From: Thalassotalea sp. PP2-459
GTDB taxonomy: Bacteria; Pseudomonadota; Gammaproteobacteria; Enterobacterales; Alteromonadaceae
Assembly: GCF_001913705.1 (NCBI RefSeq)
Contig: NZ_MKQD01000033.1
Coordinates: 1 to 64,000 of the forward strand
Reading direction: 5' to 3'
Length of the DNA: 64,000 bases
Part shown: positions 18,988 through 28,478 of the stretch, piece by piece
Position numbering within the stretch: the first letter of the stretch is position 1
Layout: each line of letters begins with the position of its first letter
Notes under the pieces: generated by a model
Database searches by the model: none
What the model saw: the letters and a program-made list of their open reading frames with translations, nothing else
Told to the model about the DNA's origin: nothing
Position numbers and translations under genes: made by a program

Positions 18988-19161
18988 TTAAAACTCATCC
19001 AACATATACTCAAGTGAATCTTCGTATTCCTTGAGTTCTTTTTCGAGTTGGAACCGTTCTTTTATTTGTTCTATTTCTCGCCATTTTCGCTTTTTATTGC
19101 TTGATGTTGACGCCTTAGGTTGCTTACTTAGTGAGTCCAATATTTGTTCTACGTTATTCAT
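18988..19161 (-). CDS. Small DUF3545-type protein
   Basis: This 57-residue, highly charged, helical protein carries the Lys-Lys-Arg-Lys-Trp-Arg-Glu-Ile-Glu motif typical of the DUF3545 family of small gammaproteobacterial proteins of unknown role. I set the start at the ATG at 19161 because AAGGAG precedes it by 5 nt; the frame stays open for 14 more codons upstream, but nothing supports their translation. It has its own terminator, so it is probably a single-gene unit. Confidence 0.75.
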   Translation of the reverse strand: MNNVEQILDSLSKQPKASTSSNKKRKWREIEQIKERFQLEKELKEYEDSLEYMLDEF

Positions 19162-19313
19162 GGAATGCTCCTTTTTTCTACAACAGCATGTTTTTAATAC
19201 CATACTCTGTTATATAAATGAAACATTTTTTAACTAAATTTTAATAAAAAATGAATTTTACGTGTTTTTTATTTCCAAAAGCCAATTGAATAACAATAAA
19301 ACGTATATTGATA

Positions 19314-20267
19314 TTAAAATAAGTCGTTTAACTGTTGCTCTAGTTTTACTTGATCAGCGGCAAAATTACGGATGCCTTCTGCAAGCTTTTCTGTTGCCAT
19401 TGCATCTTGGTTTAATGCCCAACGAAATTGAGCTTCTGTTAATGCAGCTTCTGGCTCTAACGGAGCTTGATTTGCAGCAAGTTTTTGGGTTAAAGGAGCA
19501 TCGGTTGACGCTAACTCATCAAGTAATTGTGGACTGATGGTCAATCTATCACAACCAGCTAATTCGAGAATTTCACCACTGTTTCTAAAACTTGCCCCCA
19601 TGACAACTGTCTTATAGCCTTTAGCTTTATAATAGTTGTATATTTTGGTCACTGAGATCACACCAGGATCTTCATGAGATAAGTATTCAGTTTTACCCGT
19701 ATCTTTTTTGTACCAATCTAAAATGCGACCCACAAAAGGAGAAATTAAAAATGTTCCTGCTTCTGCACACGCTTGCGCTTGAGCAAAACTAAACAGTAAG
19801 GTTAGATTACAATTAATACCGTCTTGTTCGAGCTTTTCAGCTGCTTTGATCCCTTCCCATGTTGAAGCAAGTTTAATTAATATTCTATCGTTACTAATAC
19901 CTGCTTCGTTATACATTGCTATTAACTTGTGGGCTTTTTCAATAGATGCCGCAGTATCATAAGAAAGACGTGCATCTACTTCTGTTGAAATACGGCCAGG
20001 TATAATGTTTAAAATTTCTAAACCAATTAACACTGACAGCTTGTCACTGGCATCAATAATTTGTTGCTTTCTGTCTGATGATTGCTCTTTAGCCCATGTA
20101 ACCGCTTGCGTTAATAAATGCTGGTAAGAAGGTAATGAAGCTGCTTTTAGTAGTAGCGATGGGTTAGTGGTTGCATCTTGCGGTTGAAACTTTGCAATAG
20201 CTTCAATATCACCGGTATCTGCTACTACTGTTGTCATTTGTTTCAATTGTTCTAATTGCGTCGCCAT
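19314..20267 (-). CDS. tal: Transaldolase
   Basis: Transaldolase moves a dihydroxyacetone unit from sedoheptulose 7-phosphate to glyceraldehyde 3-phosphate in the non-oxidative pentose phosphate pathway. The 317-residue protein matches the TalA/TalB class in length. It has Asp-Ala-Thr-Thr-Asn-Pro-Ser near residue 31 and the Schiff-base Lys132 in [10 protein letters not shown]. It is transcribed alone, divergent from yaaA across a 200-bp spacer. Confidence 0.96.
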   Translation of the reverse strand: MATQLEQLKQMTTVVADTGDIEAIAKFQPQDATTNPSLLLKAASLPSYQHLLTQAVTWAKEQSSDRKQQIIDASDKLSVLIGLEILNIIPGRISTEVDARLSYDTAASIEKAHKLIAMYNEAGISNDRILIKLASTWEGIKAAEKLEQDGINCNLTLLFSFAQAQACAEAGTFLISPFVGRILDWYKKDTGKTEYLSHEDPGVISVTKIYNYYKAKGYKTVVMGASFRNSGEILELAGCDRLTISPQLLDELASTDAPLTQKLAANQAPLEPEAALTEAQFRWALNQDAMATEKLAEGIRNFAADQVKLEQQLNDLF

Positions 20268-20470
20268 ACTTGTTGCCTTAATAAATTCCTAAAAGAGAGG
20301 TTGATCATGGTGCTGATTAACCTTTGTTAACGATATTGTTAATTTGAGTTTCAGCTCTAATATGCCCTAACAAACAGCTTGAATGCAAGAGACTTCTTAG
20401 TGCAAATTATTTTAATTGTATATCGCTGTGATATAGTAGTTAATTATCGTCTTTTTCTGTTAGGTATTCT

Positions 20471-21241
20471 ATGTTATTCGTTGTTTCTCCCGCAAAAAAC
20501 TTAGACTTTGAGTCGCCGTTAGCTACAGATAAATACTCGCAACCGGAGCTTTTATCACATAGTCAAATTTTGGTGGATCGTTGTAAAAAATTATCACCTG
20601 CTGATATCGCAAGTTTGATGAAAATTAGTGATAAATTAGCTGGGTTAAATGCTGCACGTTTTGGTGATTGGCAGCAACCATTTACCACTGATAATGCAAG
20701 GCCTGCAGTGTTAGCATTTAATGGTGACGTTTATACTGGCTTAGATGCAGCAAGTTTATCAGATGACGATTTTGATTTTGCTCAACGTCATATGCGTATA
20801 TTGTCAGGTCTTTATGGTATTTTAAAACCACTTGATTTAATGCAAGCTTATCGTCTTGAAATGGGTATTAAGCTTGATAATGAACGTGGCACAAACCTCT
20901 ATCAGTTTTGGGGAGATATCATCACAGACAAGTTAAACGATGCTATTTCAGCGCAGGGTGATGACACTTTAATTAACTTGGCATCAAACGAATATTTTAA
21001 ATCGGTAAAGAAAAAGCAATTAAAGGCTAATGTGATCACCCCTGCGTTCAAAGATTGGAAAAATGGCCAATATAAAATGATCAGCTTTTTTGCGAAAAAA
21101 GCACGTGGCTTAATGGCGCGATATATCATTGAGAACAAAGTAGATAGTTTGTCATCTTTAAAAGCCTTTAATGCTGCAGGATATCAGTACAATACTGATT
21201 TATCTAAAGGTAACGACTGGGTTTTTACCCGTAAAGAGTGA
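20471..21241 (+). CDS. yaaA: Peroxide-stress protein YaaA (DUF328)
   Basis: YaaA limits intracellular free iron and so oxidative damage during peroxide stress in E. coli, and it can bind DNA. The 256-residue protein has the characteristic start [11 protein letters not shown], the [10 protein letters not shown] block near 88, [12 protein letters not shown] near 110, and Phe-Phe-Ala-Lys-Lys-Ala-Arg-Gly near 206. The length is the usual one. It converges with the TonB receptor gene downstream, with only 31 nt between the stop codons. Confidence 0.94.
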   Translation: MLFVVSPAKNLDFESPLATDKYSQPELLSHSQILVDRCKKLSPADIASLMKISDKLAGLNAARFGDWQQPFTTDNARPAVLAFNGDVYTGLDAASLSDDDFDFAQRHMRILSGLYGILKPLDLMQAYRLEMGIKLDNERGTNLYQFWGDIITDKLNDAISAQGDDTLINLASNEYFKSVKKKQLKANVITPAFKDWKNGQYKMISFFAKKARGLMARYIIENKVDSLSSLKAFNAAGYQYNTDLSKGNDWVFTRKE

Positions 21242-21272
21242 TCATGTGAATTAATGTTGGCTGCGGTTATTG

Positions 21273-24149
21273 TTAAAAATGATACCGTAAGCCAACATAA
21301 TAATATTGCCCGTTAAAGCCAAAGGGGGCTGAGCGTCTTGAATATTTAAAGACTCCGTCGCTTTCCACAATTACTTCATTATTTGAATTGATAATAGTGC
21401 CGCTATGCGCATTACCAATGTTATTTTTATCGGGCATTATATCAAAAAGATTGTTGATACCAGCATATAAAGACAGGGCAGGTGTCAGTTTTTGCTCAAT
21501 ACTGATATCTGTTAACCATTCAGCTTCGAATCGCTGTTTACCGCCATCTTGGATGGTATAAGCTCCGTAACGGTTTAATGCAAAATTAACGCGCCAAGTA
21601 TGACGTTGGAAATCAGCAATGAAGCTTACTCTGTCTTGAGGTTGCCATGTTTCAATGATAGAAATGTCTTGCGAGGAAAAAACATCATCGACATTAAGCA
21701 CATGTAGCTCACTGTTTTTAGGTGAGTATAATTGAGTGACTTCGGTCTTAGTGATGTTGGCTGCAAGAGTAAACGCTAATTCACCGTATGGTAGTTGTCT
21801 ATCTATAGTCGCGATGAAATCGAGGCCTCGTGTTTTTGTATCAGCAGCATTGAGAAACACTTGTGCTTTATCAACATGTTCCTGTGCCAGTGCTTCGGTA
21901 AGAACTGTTGAATAATCAGCACATAACTGATTACTGATCACGATGCGGTCTTTAATGTTGATCGCGTAATAATCAAGCGTCATTTTTAAGTCATCAAAAT
22001 CTAACACGCCGCCTAACGAAAAGTTTGTCGATTTCTCTTCTTTTAACGTGGGAATGCCGATTGATTTTGCGAGTTGGCTATCATTTCTAAACGTGCCTAT
22101 TTGTTCTGCTACAAGATGTTGACTATCTTCAACTACGAATTGAGTACTGGTGTTGTTAAAATATAGCTGCTGCATCGACGGAGCTCTAAATCCTGTGCTA
22201 ACAGAGCTTCTTAGGGCAAGAGCTTTGTTTACTTGCCAATTAGCGGCTAATTTAAAATTAGAAATATCGTTAACGCCATCATAGTCGTCAAAACGCAATG
22301 CCCCCGTAAAGTCAATATTTGGCGTGATACTAGTGTTTAGCTCGAGGTAGAATGATAAAACATCACGTTGTTCATCTACGGCTTCGTCTGGTGAAATACC
22401 AGGAAATCCTTGGATCCCCGGAAGTGCATTAACGGGGAGTTGTAAGTGTTGGTCATAATCAAAGTAACTGTATTGTTCCCCTGCAATGACTTGATAATGA
22501 TCTTTTCTGACTTCTAGGCCAAAGGCTAAATCAAATTCACTGAATTGGCGTTTTAAATCAAGATTTACTGTTTGTAATGATAACGATAAACCGTATGCAC
22601 TTGCGTTAGTAGGTGTTTTGTTTCTTATATCCTCCGGAGAAAATTGTGTTTGTAATGAATTCGCGTAAGAAGCATTTATGGCGTTCTGGGTTTCATAATC
22701 AATGCTGTTTTTTCCATAGGAATATGAAAGATCATAAAATAAATCTTTAGCCATTGTTCCTTTATAGCCCAGTGTGAACGATTTATCAGTGATGTCTGAA
22801 TCAATGAAGGGTAGATAACCATCTTTCACCGTTGCAAGACCGTCTGCTAATACTGGGTTTGCCTCTTGGCTATTCGCGTGTCTGAAAAAAGCAGCAGTGT
22901 TATTGTGACGCTCTGAATACACAGCGAAGCTATAGAGTTTTCCCTGAGCTAAGGTAAATTCTGAATGATAGGCTAGGTTAAATTGTTTAGAATGAGGGTC
23001 ACCGATGCGAAATGTTTTACGATTGGCGGCAGCTTCTCTAGGATCATCTGATAGGTACTTTCCTTCTTCCAGTTCTTTACAGTTTGTGTATTGGCAAGTG
23101 CCATGTAAGCTTGAACGATCTGTACTGTTGTGGTGTATTAATGACAATGTCGTATTTATGAAGCCCTTGGTACCAATAGCGTGATGATAATTTATGCTGG
23201 TGTTTACCGTTTCCCCGTCGCCTTTATGATATTGACCGATAGAAGTACTTATATTATTTTTTTGACGACCGGACTTTAAGACGATATTGATGACTCCAGC
23301 TATTGCATCTGAGCCATATTGTGCAGCCGCACCGTCTCGAAGAATTTCTACTCGATCAATAGCGTTAGCAGGGATAGCATTAATATCAGCACCAGCAGTA
23401 CCACGGCCTACTGAGGTATTAATATGAATTAAACTTGCATGGTGTCTACGTTTACCATTAATCAGTATTAGTGTTTGGTCCGGGCCTAAGCCTCTGAGTG
23501 TGGCGGGTTTTAAAACATCAGTGCCATCACTGATTGAAGAGCTTGAAAAATTAAACGAAGGGGCGAGCTTTTGAATCATTCGACCTAATTCTGTTTCTCC
23601 GGTTGCTAATAATGCCTTGTTGGTTAGAATATCAACCGGTATTGTTAGTTCGGTAATGCTTCTCGAAAATCCCCGATTGCCAATAATGGCAATCTTTTCA
23701 ATGAGCCCTTTAGTATTGTTGTCAGTATTTTCTACTATTTTATCATTCGTTTTTGCAATAGCGTTGTTCGAGTTTTCATGTTGTTTAACAATCTTTATTT
23801 CACCCGTTTTACTTATTTTTGCGTGCAGACTAGTGTTACGTAATAAAATACGTAACGCCTGTTGCTGCGTGTAATATCCATGTACCGCGTTTGATGTAAA
23901 GGGGTGGGTTAATTCGTATGAGTAAATTAACGTTTGTTGTGTTTGCTGGCCAAATAAGCTTAGTGCTTTATCGACACTTTGCGCATGTATCTCGAACAAA
24001 TACAGATCATTAGTATTAGCTCTGCTGGCAACAGTAACGAGTATAATGGTACAAAATATCAATAGCTTAAAGCTGAAGAATTTTGCCCAATAGACACGCT
24101 TTTTTTCTCTTGTGGTTAGTTGAGAAAACAACATAAAAGTCTGTGGCAC
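21273..24149 (-). CDS. TonB-dependent receptor with N-terminal STN signalling domain
   Basis: This is a 958-residue outer-membrane transporter. A membrane-targeting stretch (~25-45) is followed by a secretin/TonB short N-terminal (STN) domain (~50-125), which in FecA-type receptors touches a FecR protein in the periplasm. The plug domain (~165-300) contains Arg-Gly-Leu-Gly-Pro-Asp-Gln-Thr-Leu and Asp-Gly-Ala-Ala-Ala-Gln-Tyr-Gly-Ser-Asp-Ala-Ile-Ala-Gly-Val. A 22-strand barrel follows and ends in Tyr-His-Phe. The substrate is unknown; the STN domain does not prove iron. The start is GTG 24149 or ATG 24134. A fecR-like gene lies 78 nt upstream in the same direction, but no ECF sigma gene is adjacent. 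Confidence 0.9.
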   Translation of the reverse strand: MPQTFMLFSQLTTREKKRVYWAKFFSFKLLIFCTIILVTVASRANTNDLYLFEIHAQSVDKALSLFGQQTQQTLIYSYELTHPFTSNAVHGYYTQQQALRILLRNTSLHAKISKTGEIKIVKQHENSNNAIAKTNDKIVENTDNNTKGLIEKIAIIGNRGFSRSITELTIPVDILTNKALLATGETELGRMIQKLAPSFNFSSSSISDGTDVLKPATLRGLGPDQTLILINGKRRHHASLIHINTSVGRGTAGADINAIPANAIDRVEILRDGAAAQYGSDAIAGVINIVLKSGRQKNNISTSIGQYHKGDGETVNTSINYHHAIGTKGFINTTLSLIHHNSTDRSSLHGTCQYTNCKELEEGKYLSDDPREAAANRKTFRIGDPHSKQFNLAYHSEFTLAQGKLYSFAVYSERHNNTAAFFRHANSQEANPVLADGLATVKDGYLPFIDSDITDKSFTLGYKGTMAKDLFYDLSYSYGKNSIDYETQNAINASYANSLQTQFSPEDIRNKTPTNASAYGLSLSLQTVNLDLKRQFSEFDLAFGLEVRKDHYQVIAGEQYSYFDYDQHLQLPVNALPGIQGFPGISPDEAVDEQRDVLSFYLELNTSITPNIDFTGALRFDDYDGVNDISNFKLAANWQVNKALALRSSVSTGFRAPSMQQLYFNNTSTQFVVEDSQHLVAEQIGTFRNDSQLAKSIGIPTLKEEKSTNFSLGGVLDFDDLKMTLDYYAINIKDRIVISNQLCADYSTVLTEALAQEHVDKAQVFLNAADTKTRGLDFIATIDRQLPYGELAFTLAANITKTEVTQLYSPKNSELHVLNVDDVFSSQDISIIETWQPQDRVSFIADFQRHTWRVNFALNRYGAYTIQDGGKQRFEAEWLTDISIEQKLTPALSLYAGINNLFDIMPDKNNIGNAHSGTIINSNNEVIVESDGVFKYSRRSAPFGFNGQYYYVGLRYHF

Positions 24150-24227
24150 TTACTCATAAGTGAATGTAATTATGCGTTAGTATATTACGATGAGATTAAA
24201 GGGCAAAGGCAATCATTACATAATCGC

Positions 24228-25250
24228 CTATTTTAATGATAATTGTACGGTGTTTGTCGCGTTGTACTTGTATTGAATATTAAAATTATGTGCTAAAGAT
24301 GCTAATAATTTTTTTACATCACCAGTGTTATAGGTGCCTGATATTTCAATGTTAGCTATATCGCTCGACAATATTTCAAATTGAATGTCTGTATAACGAC
24401 TCACTTCTTGCAACACTTCCATTAGAGGTTGGCTGTCGAAAATTAACATACCTTGCTGCCAAGCCAGTGCTTTTGATAATTGCGGCATAGATAGCGTAGC
24501 TACGTGTTGATTTCGTGAGTTTTCAATGCTTGCTTTCTCATGTGCAGTAATAATGTCCCTTGAGTGAGTTTTTTGTTGCTCGTGGTTGATACGTTGTTTT
24601 AATTGAGCATGATCTAGGGTTGAGTCACTAATTAAAACCACACCTTCGGTGACAATGAGTTCCATGTCCATTTCGTTGCTTTTTTCAACATTAAAAATGG
24701 TGCCTAATGCGGTAAAGGACTTGCGCCCAACAATAACAATAAAGGGTTTATCAGCATTTTTTTCGACATTAAATTGACCTTCACCATAAATTAAATTAAC
24801 GACTCTTGAGGTTTCCGAATAATTTACGCTGACTTTGCTGTTAGAGTTTAGTAATACTTTACTGCCATCAGGTAAAGTGTATTGGTGTGATTCACCAATG
24901 TTCGTGGCATAAAAACGTGTAGATGGTGTGTTGTTGAGTTTTTTAATCCAATAGAAAGAAGCAACCGTTAAAGAAATGGCAATTGCCAGTAGGATGGCGG
25001 TAGAAATGATGACGTTAGTTGTCCAGATACGGGGATTTTCTTCTAAAGGAAATACACCATTGAGTTCTTCAAGGTGGGCAATATTATCAAAAAAGGAAGC
25101 ACATTTATAAATGGCTTTATGATGTTTAGGGTTTTGATTAATCCATGCGATTAATTGCGGCTTTTCTTCATCTGTTAGCCCACGATTTAAGCGGCTTATC
25201 CAAGCACTCGCTTGTAAACGTATAGGGTCATGAACAGAATGATTTGCCAT
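24228..25250 (-). CDS. FecR-like transmembrane sigma regulator
   Basis: FecR-family proteins pass the signal from a loaded TonB receptor to an ECF sigma factor. The 340-residue protein has the family order: a cytoplasmic N-terminal helix domain (DUF4880; Gln-Ala-Ser-Ala-Trp-Ile-Ser-Arg-Leu-Asn-Arg-Gly near residues 13-24), one membrane helix (~77-101), a periplasmic FecR beta domain (~115-205) and a C-terminal STN-like domain (~265-340) that contacts the receptor. The partner receptor is the next gene. No fecI-type sigma gene is found on either side: 188 nt upstream is the unrelated srmB. The cognate sigma must be encoded elsewhere or be lost. Confidence 0.9.
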   Translation of the reverse strand: MANHSVHDPIRLQASAWISRLNRGLTDEEKPQLIAWINQNPKHHKAIYKCASFFDNIAHLEELNGVFPLEENPRIWTTNVIISTAILLAIAISLTVASFYWIKKLNNTPSTRFYATNIGESHQYTLPDGSKVLLNSNSKVSVNYSETSRVVNLIYGEGQFNVEKNADKPFIVIVGRKSFTALGTIFNVEKSNEMDMELIVTEGVVLISDSTLDHAQLKQRINHEQQKTHSRDIITAHEKASIENSRNQHVATLSMPQLSKALAWQQGMLIFDSQPLMEVLQEVSRYTDIQFEILSSDIANIEISGTYNTGDVKKLLASLAHNFNIQYKYNATNTVQLSLK

Positions 25251-25438
25251 CGCGCTTATTTTTCCTTAAATGTAGCTCGTTGTCTATTTTGAGTAAAAAG
25301 CATTAAAAATAGCTAATAAAATACCAACAGCAGATAATACTTAATATAGTATACAATCTAGCGAGATGGTATTTTTACTTAATTTATATTACTTGGCAAC
25401 CAAATTTGTTCAAATGTTCAATTTAAAACGATGAACGA

Positions 25439-26674
25439 CTACTTCTTTACACGCTTACTAATTTTTTTTGCTTTGGCTTTTTTTTGTGCGGCTGATTTTT
25501 TTACTTTAGGTTTTTTTACTGCAACGCGTGCTTCTTTATGTTTGGGCCTTAATGATTCAATGACTCTTCTAGCTAGACGCTCGCCCATATAACGCTCTAT
25601 TTTAGCAACGTTCGCCATGTCATGCGCTTCTGTTAATGAAATCGCGGTGCCTTTGTTGCCTGCTCGACCTGTTCGACCAATACGATGTAGGTAAATATCA
25701 GCTTTACGTGGCATATCAAAATTTATAACGTGAGATATATCGTCTATATCTAAGCCTCGCGCTGCTACATCAGTGGCAATTAGAACGCGTACTTTTCCAT
25801 TTCGTACACGCTCAACGGCACTGTTTCTTTTATCTTGTGGCATTTTCCCCTCAAGCCATGCACAGGGAATTTGTGCAGCATATAACTTGCCAGATAATGT
25901 TTGTACGGTTTCTCTTTTATTGGCGAAAACTACGGCCCTAGTAACTTCTTCTTGTTTTAATGTGTTAATTAATAGATCTAATTTATGATCTTTATCATCA
26001 GCTAGGTGGATCCACTGATGAATTTTGCCTTTTTCTTTTCTAGATGGCGTAGCTTCAAGGTATACTGGTTCATTAAGAATATCTTTTGAAAATTTTACAA
26101 CCCCTGACCCCTCTAATGTGGCTGAAAACAACATGGTTTGTTTTCGCCAGCGAGCTTCTCCGATAATTCGATTAATAGTTTCTGAAAAGCCCATATCTAA
26201 CATTCGATCAGCTTCATCAAGGATCAATATTTCAATTTCACGTGCATCAAATTGCTCTGTTTCTATGTACTCTAATAGCCTACCAGGAGTGGCAATCAGC
26301 ATGTCTGTAGTTGAGGTGAGTATTTCTTTATGGCTACCGTAATTTACACCACCCGTGATCACGCCCGTTTTTATATTGGTTTGCGCGGTTAACTGTTCGC
26401 TATGTTCGCTGATTTGCAGAGCAAGTTCACGTGTTGGTGTTAGCACTAATACTCTAGGAAAGCCGGGTTTTGTTCTTGGATAATCAAGCAAATGCTGAGC
26501 AGCGGGTAATAAAAATGCTGCGGTTTTTCCAGTACCTGTAGGAGCTGATGCAAGAATATCTTTTCCTGTCATTGCTTCTGGAATAACTAAAGATTGAATT
26601 GAAGTCGGCTTCTTATAACCCGCCTCTTTAATACCGGCTAATAGGGCTGAATCAAGTTCAAAAGGTTCAAACAT
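25439..26674 (-). CDS. srmB: DEAD-box RNA helicase SrmB
   Basis: SrmB is an ATP-dependent RNA helicase that helps early assembly of the 50S ribosomal subunit. The 411-residue protein has all core motifs: Gln motif near residue 24, Ala-Pro-Thr-Gly-Thr-Gly-Lys-Thr (motif I), Pro-Thr-Arg-Glu-Leu-Ala (Ia), Asp-Glu-Ala-Asp (II), Ser-Ala-Thr (III), and His-Arg-Ile-Gly-Arg-Thr-Gly-Arg (VI). The C-terminal tail (~375-411) is a Lys-rich RNA-binding extension. The opening residues and the Trp-Arg-Lys-Gln-Thr-Met-Leu-Phe-Ser-Ala-Thr-Leu-Glu-Gly block fit SrmB better than RhlE, RhlB or CsdA. Monocistronic. Confidence 0.9.
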   Translation of the reverse strand: MFEPFELDSALLAGIKEAGYKKPTSIQSLVIPEAMTGKDILASAPTGTGKTAAFLLPAAQHLLDYPRTKPGFPRVLVLTPTRELALQISEHSEQLTAQTNIKTGVITGGVNYGSHKEILTSTTDMLIATPGRLLEYIETEQFDAREIEILILDEADRMLDMGFSETINRIIGEARWRKQTMLFSATLEGSGVVKFSKDILNEPVYLEATPSRKEKGKIHQWIHLADDKDHKLDLLINTLKQEEVTRAVVFANKRETVQTLSGKLYAAQIPCAWLEGKMPQDKRNSAVERVRNGKVRVLIATDVAARGLDIDDISHVINFDMPRKADIYLHRIGRTGRAGNKGTAISLTEAHDMANVAKIERYMGERLARRVIESLRPKHKEARVAVKKPKVKKSAAQKKAKAKKISKRVKK

Positions 26675-26900
26675 ATATACTGCTTTGGGTTGTTAACAAA
26701 AATTGGCGCTAATTATAATGGGTTTAAACAAAATTAGCTAAGATTATTACTCGGGTGTGTTGATCTTTGCTGAACACTTTAGCTGCGTTATATTTGCTGT
26801 TTGTACAAGCCTGAACTTATGTGCAGGGGCGTTCATTTATAAATAAGTGAAAACGACATAGAAAATAAAAAACAACTACAAGTAACGTTGAACAATCAGA

Positions 26901-27425
26901 TTAATGTTGCAGAATTTCTGATATTTCATTTGTAATCTGTTGGCACCAAGTGGCAATACGCTCATCTGATAAGTCATATTGGTTGTCTTCATCAAGTGCA
27001 AGACCGACAAAATGTTCACCATTTTCAGTTAATGCTTTAGATGCGGCAAATTCATAACCGCTATTAGGCCACTGACCAATAACATAACCGCCTTGGGCGA
27101 TAACTTGATCATGTAATAAACCAAGCGCATCTTGAAACCAGTCTGTGTAACCAATTTGATCACCCATGCCATAAAGGGCGATAATTTTCCCATTCAGATC
27201 TAATAGCGCAATGTCTTGCCATTGGCTTTCCCAATCTTCTTGAATTTCGCCGTAATCCCATGTGGAAATCCCAAAAATCAGGATGTCGAATGTTAAACAT
27301 TCACTTAGGCTCGTTTCTTTTAAATTAAACAACGTGATGCTGTGTTCTGGAAATTCTGCCTGTATTTTCTCAGCTGCTATTTCGGTGTAGCAGGTTGTTG
27401 AACCGTAAAAAAGACCAATATTCAT
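26901..27425 (-). CDS. fldB: Flavodoxin 2
   Basis: This is a 174-residue FMN-binding electron carrier. The phosphate-binding loop Gly-Ser-Thr-Thr-Cys-Tyr-Thr-Glu lies near residue 9. The aromatic FMN-stacking loops are visible as Thr-Trp-Asp-Tyr-Gly-Glu-Ile-Gln-Glu-Asp-Trp and Tyr-Gly-Met-Gly-Asp-Gln-Ile-Gly-Tyr, and the end reads Leu-Ala-Leu-Asp-Glu-Asp-Asn-Gln-Tyr-Asp-Leu-Ser-Asp-Glu-Arg. These match the long-chain FldB type closely. I prefer the ATG at 27425 (Met-Asn-Ile-Gly-Leu-Phe-Tyr-Gly) over the upstream one at 27443 by comparison with FldB; neither has a clear ribosome-binding site. In E. coli fldB also neighbours xerD-dsbC-recJ-prfB-lysS; here xerD is absent. Confidence 0.92.
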   Translation of the reverse strand: MNIGLFYGSTTCYTEIAAEKIQAEFPEHSITLFNLKETSLSECLTFDILIFGISTWDYGEIQEDWESQWQDIALLDLNGKIIALYGMGDQIGYTDWFQDALGLLHDQVIAQGGYVIGQWPNSGYEFAASKALTENGEHFVGLALDEDNQYDLSDERIATWCQQITNEISEILQH

Positions 27426-27698
27426 TGAGTTATTGAACGCCATATTTAAGTGAGTAGTAGAATACGCGCGCAGTTTATCAGATGCTGATAGTATCTTGCT
27501 AGTTTGTCATCACAAGTACTTAGCATGACGTAATTTTATTGTCTGTTTTCAGGTCTTATTTTTACAGATTAACAGTTGAGCTTTTTTCACATCATCTTTA
27601 ATCTTCATTTATCGGTGAAGGATTTAGCGATAATCGGTTTATTTGTCTATTTTGCTAATGATACACTGTGGTTAATAATTCGATATTTAGGTAGTTTT

Positions 27699-28466
27699 AT
27701 GTTTTCAACACGTGTTTTTTCCGCTGCGATATTTAACGCAGCACTATTGTTTTCTTCAATAGCTGCGGTAAGCGCAGCTGAGAGTATACCCACAGAGAGT
27801 CAAAAATTATCACAACGACTGAACCAATTAATTGGTTTGGACGTTCAATCTATTACACCAACGCCGGTTGATAACATTATTGAAGTGACAACAGATCAAG
27901 GGATTTTTTATGCCAGTGCAGACGGAAAGTTCCTGATCCAAGGTAAGCTATATGGTATTGGGGATAACGTGATAAATTACACTGAGAGATCGCTTGCTAA
28001 ATTACGCATGACAGGGCTCTCTAAGTTTGAAGAGGATATGATCGTATATCCTGCTAAAGATGAAAAACATGTCGTTACCATCTTTACTGATATTACTTGT
28101 GGCTACTGTCGTCAGCTACATCAACAAATGAGTGACTATAACGATCTTGGCATAACAATTCGCTACTTGCCTTATCCGCGTTCTGGTGTTGTAGACCGTT
28201 TTGGTAATTTAACGCAAGGCTTTAAAGATTTACGCTCTATTTGGTGTCATGAAAAGCCAGATAACGCGCTGACAAAAGCTAAAGCCGGCTCTTCTGTTGC
28301 ACAACGTATTTGTGATAAACCGCTTGAAGCAGAGTTTGAGTTTGCCCGCCAAGTAGGTGTTAATGCAACACCAGCGATTGTTTTTGATAATGGCATGATG
28401 ATCCCAGGTTATAAAACGCCATCATCTTTAATTGAAATATTAGAAAGTATGCCGACTGATGGTTAA
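27699..28466 (+). CDS. dsbC: Periplasmic thiol:disulfide interchange protein DsbC
   Basis: DsbC is the periplasmic disulfide isomerase that reshuffles wrongly paired cysteines. The 255-residue precursor starts with a signal peptide (Met-Phe-Ser-Thr to about residue 27, cleavage after Val-Ser-Ala-Ala). An N-terminal dimerisation domain (~30-90) and a thioredoxin-fold domain with the redox motif Cys-Gly-Tyr-Cys follow. A second cysteine pair further on is the structural disulfide. I chose ATG 27699 because the signal peptide begins there; the frame is open 41 codons further up, into AT-rich DNA that does not look coding. It is followed after 12 nt by recJ. Confidence 0.92.
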   Translation: MFSTRVFSAAIFNAALLFSSIAAVSAAESIPTESQKLSQRLNQLIGLDVQSITPTPVDNIIEVTTDQGIFYASADGKFLIQGKLYGIGDNVINYTERSLAKLRMTGLSKFEEDMIVYPAKDEKHVVTIFTDITCGYCRQLHQQMSDYNDLGITIRYLPYPRSGVVDRFGNLTQGFKDLRSIWCHEKPDNALTKAKAGSSVAQRICDKPLEAEFEFARQVGVNATPAIVFDNGMMIPGYKTPSSLIEILESMPTDG

Positions 28467-28478
28467 TAAGTAATAGTA

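Noticed and set aside
21255-21298. Hairpin (ATGTTGGCT / AGCCAACAT) between yaaA and the TonB receptor as a terminator
   Set aside because: The loop is 27 nt, no T run follows on either strand, and the right arm lies inside the receptor gene.
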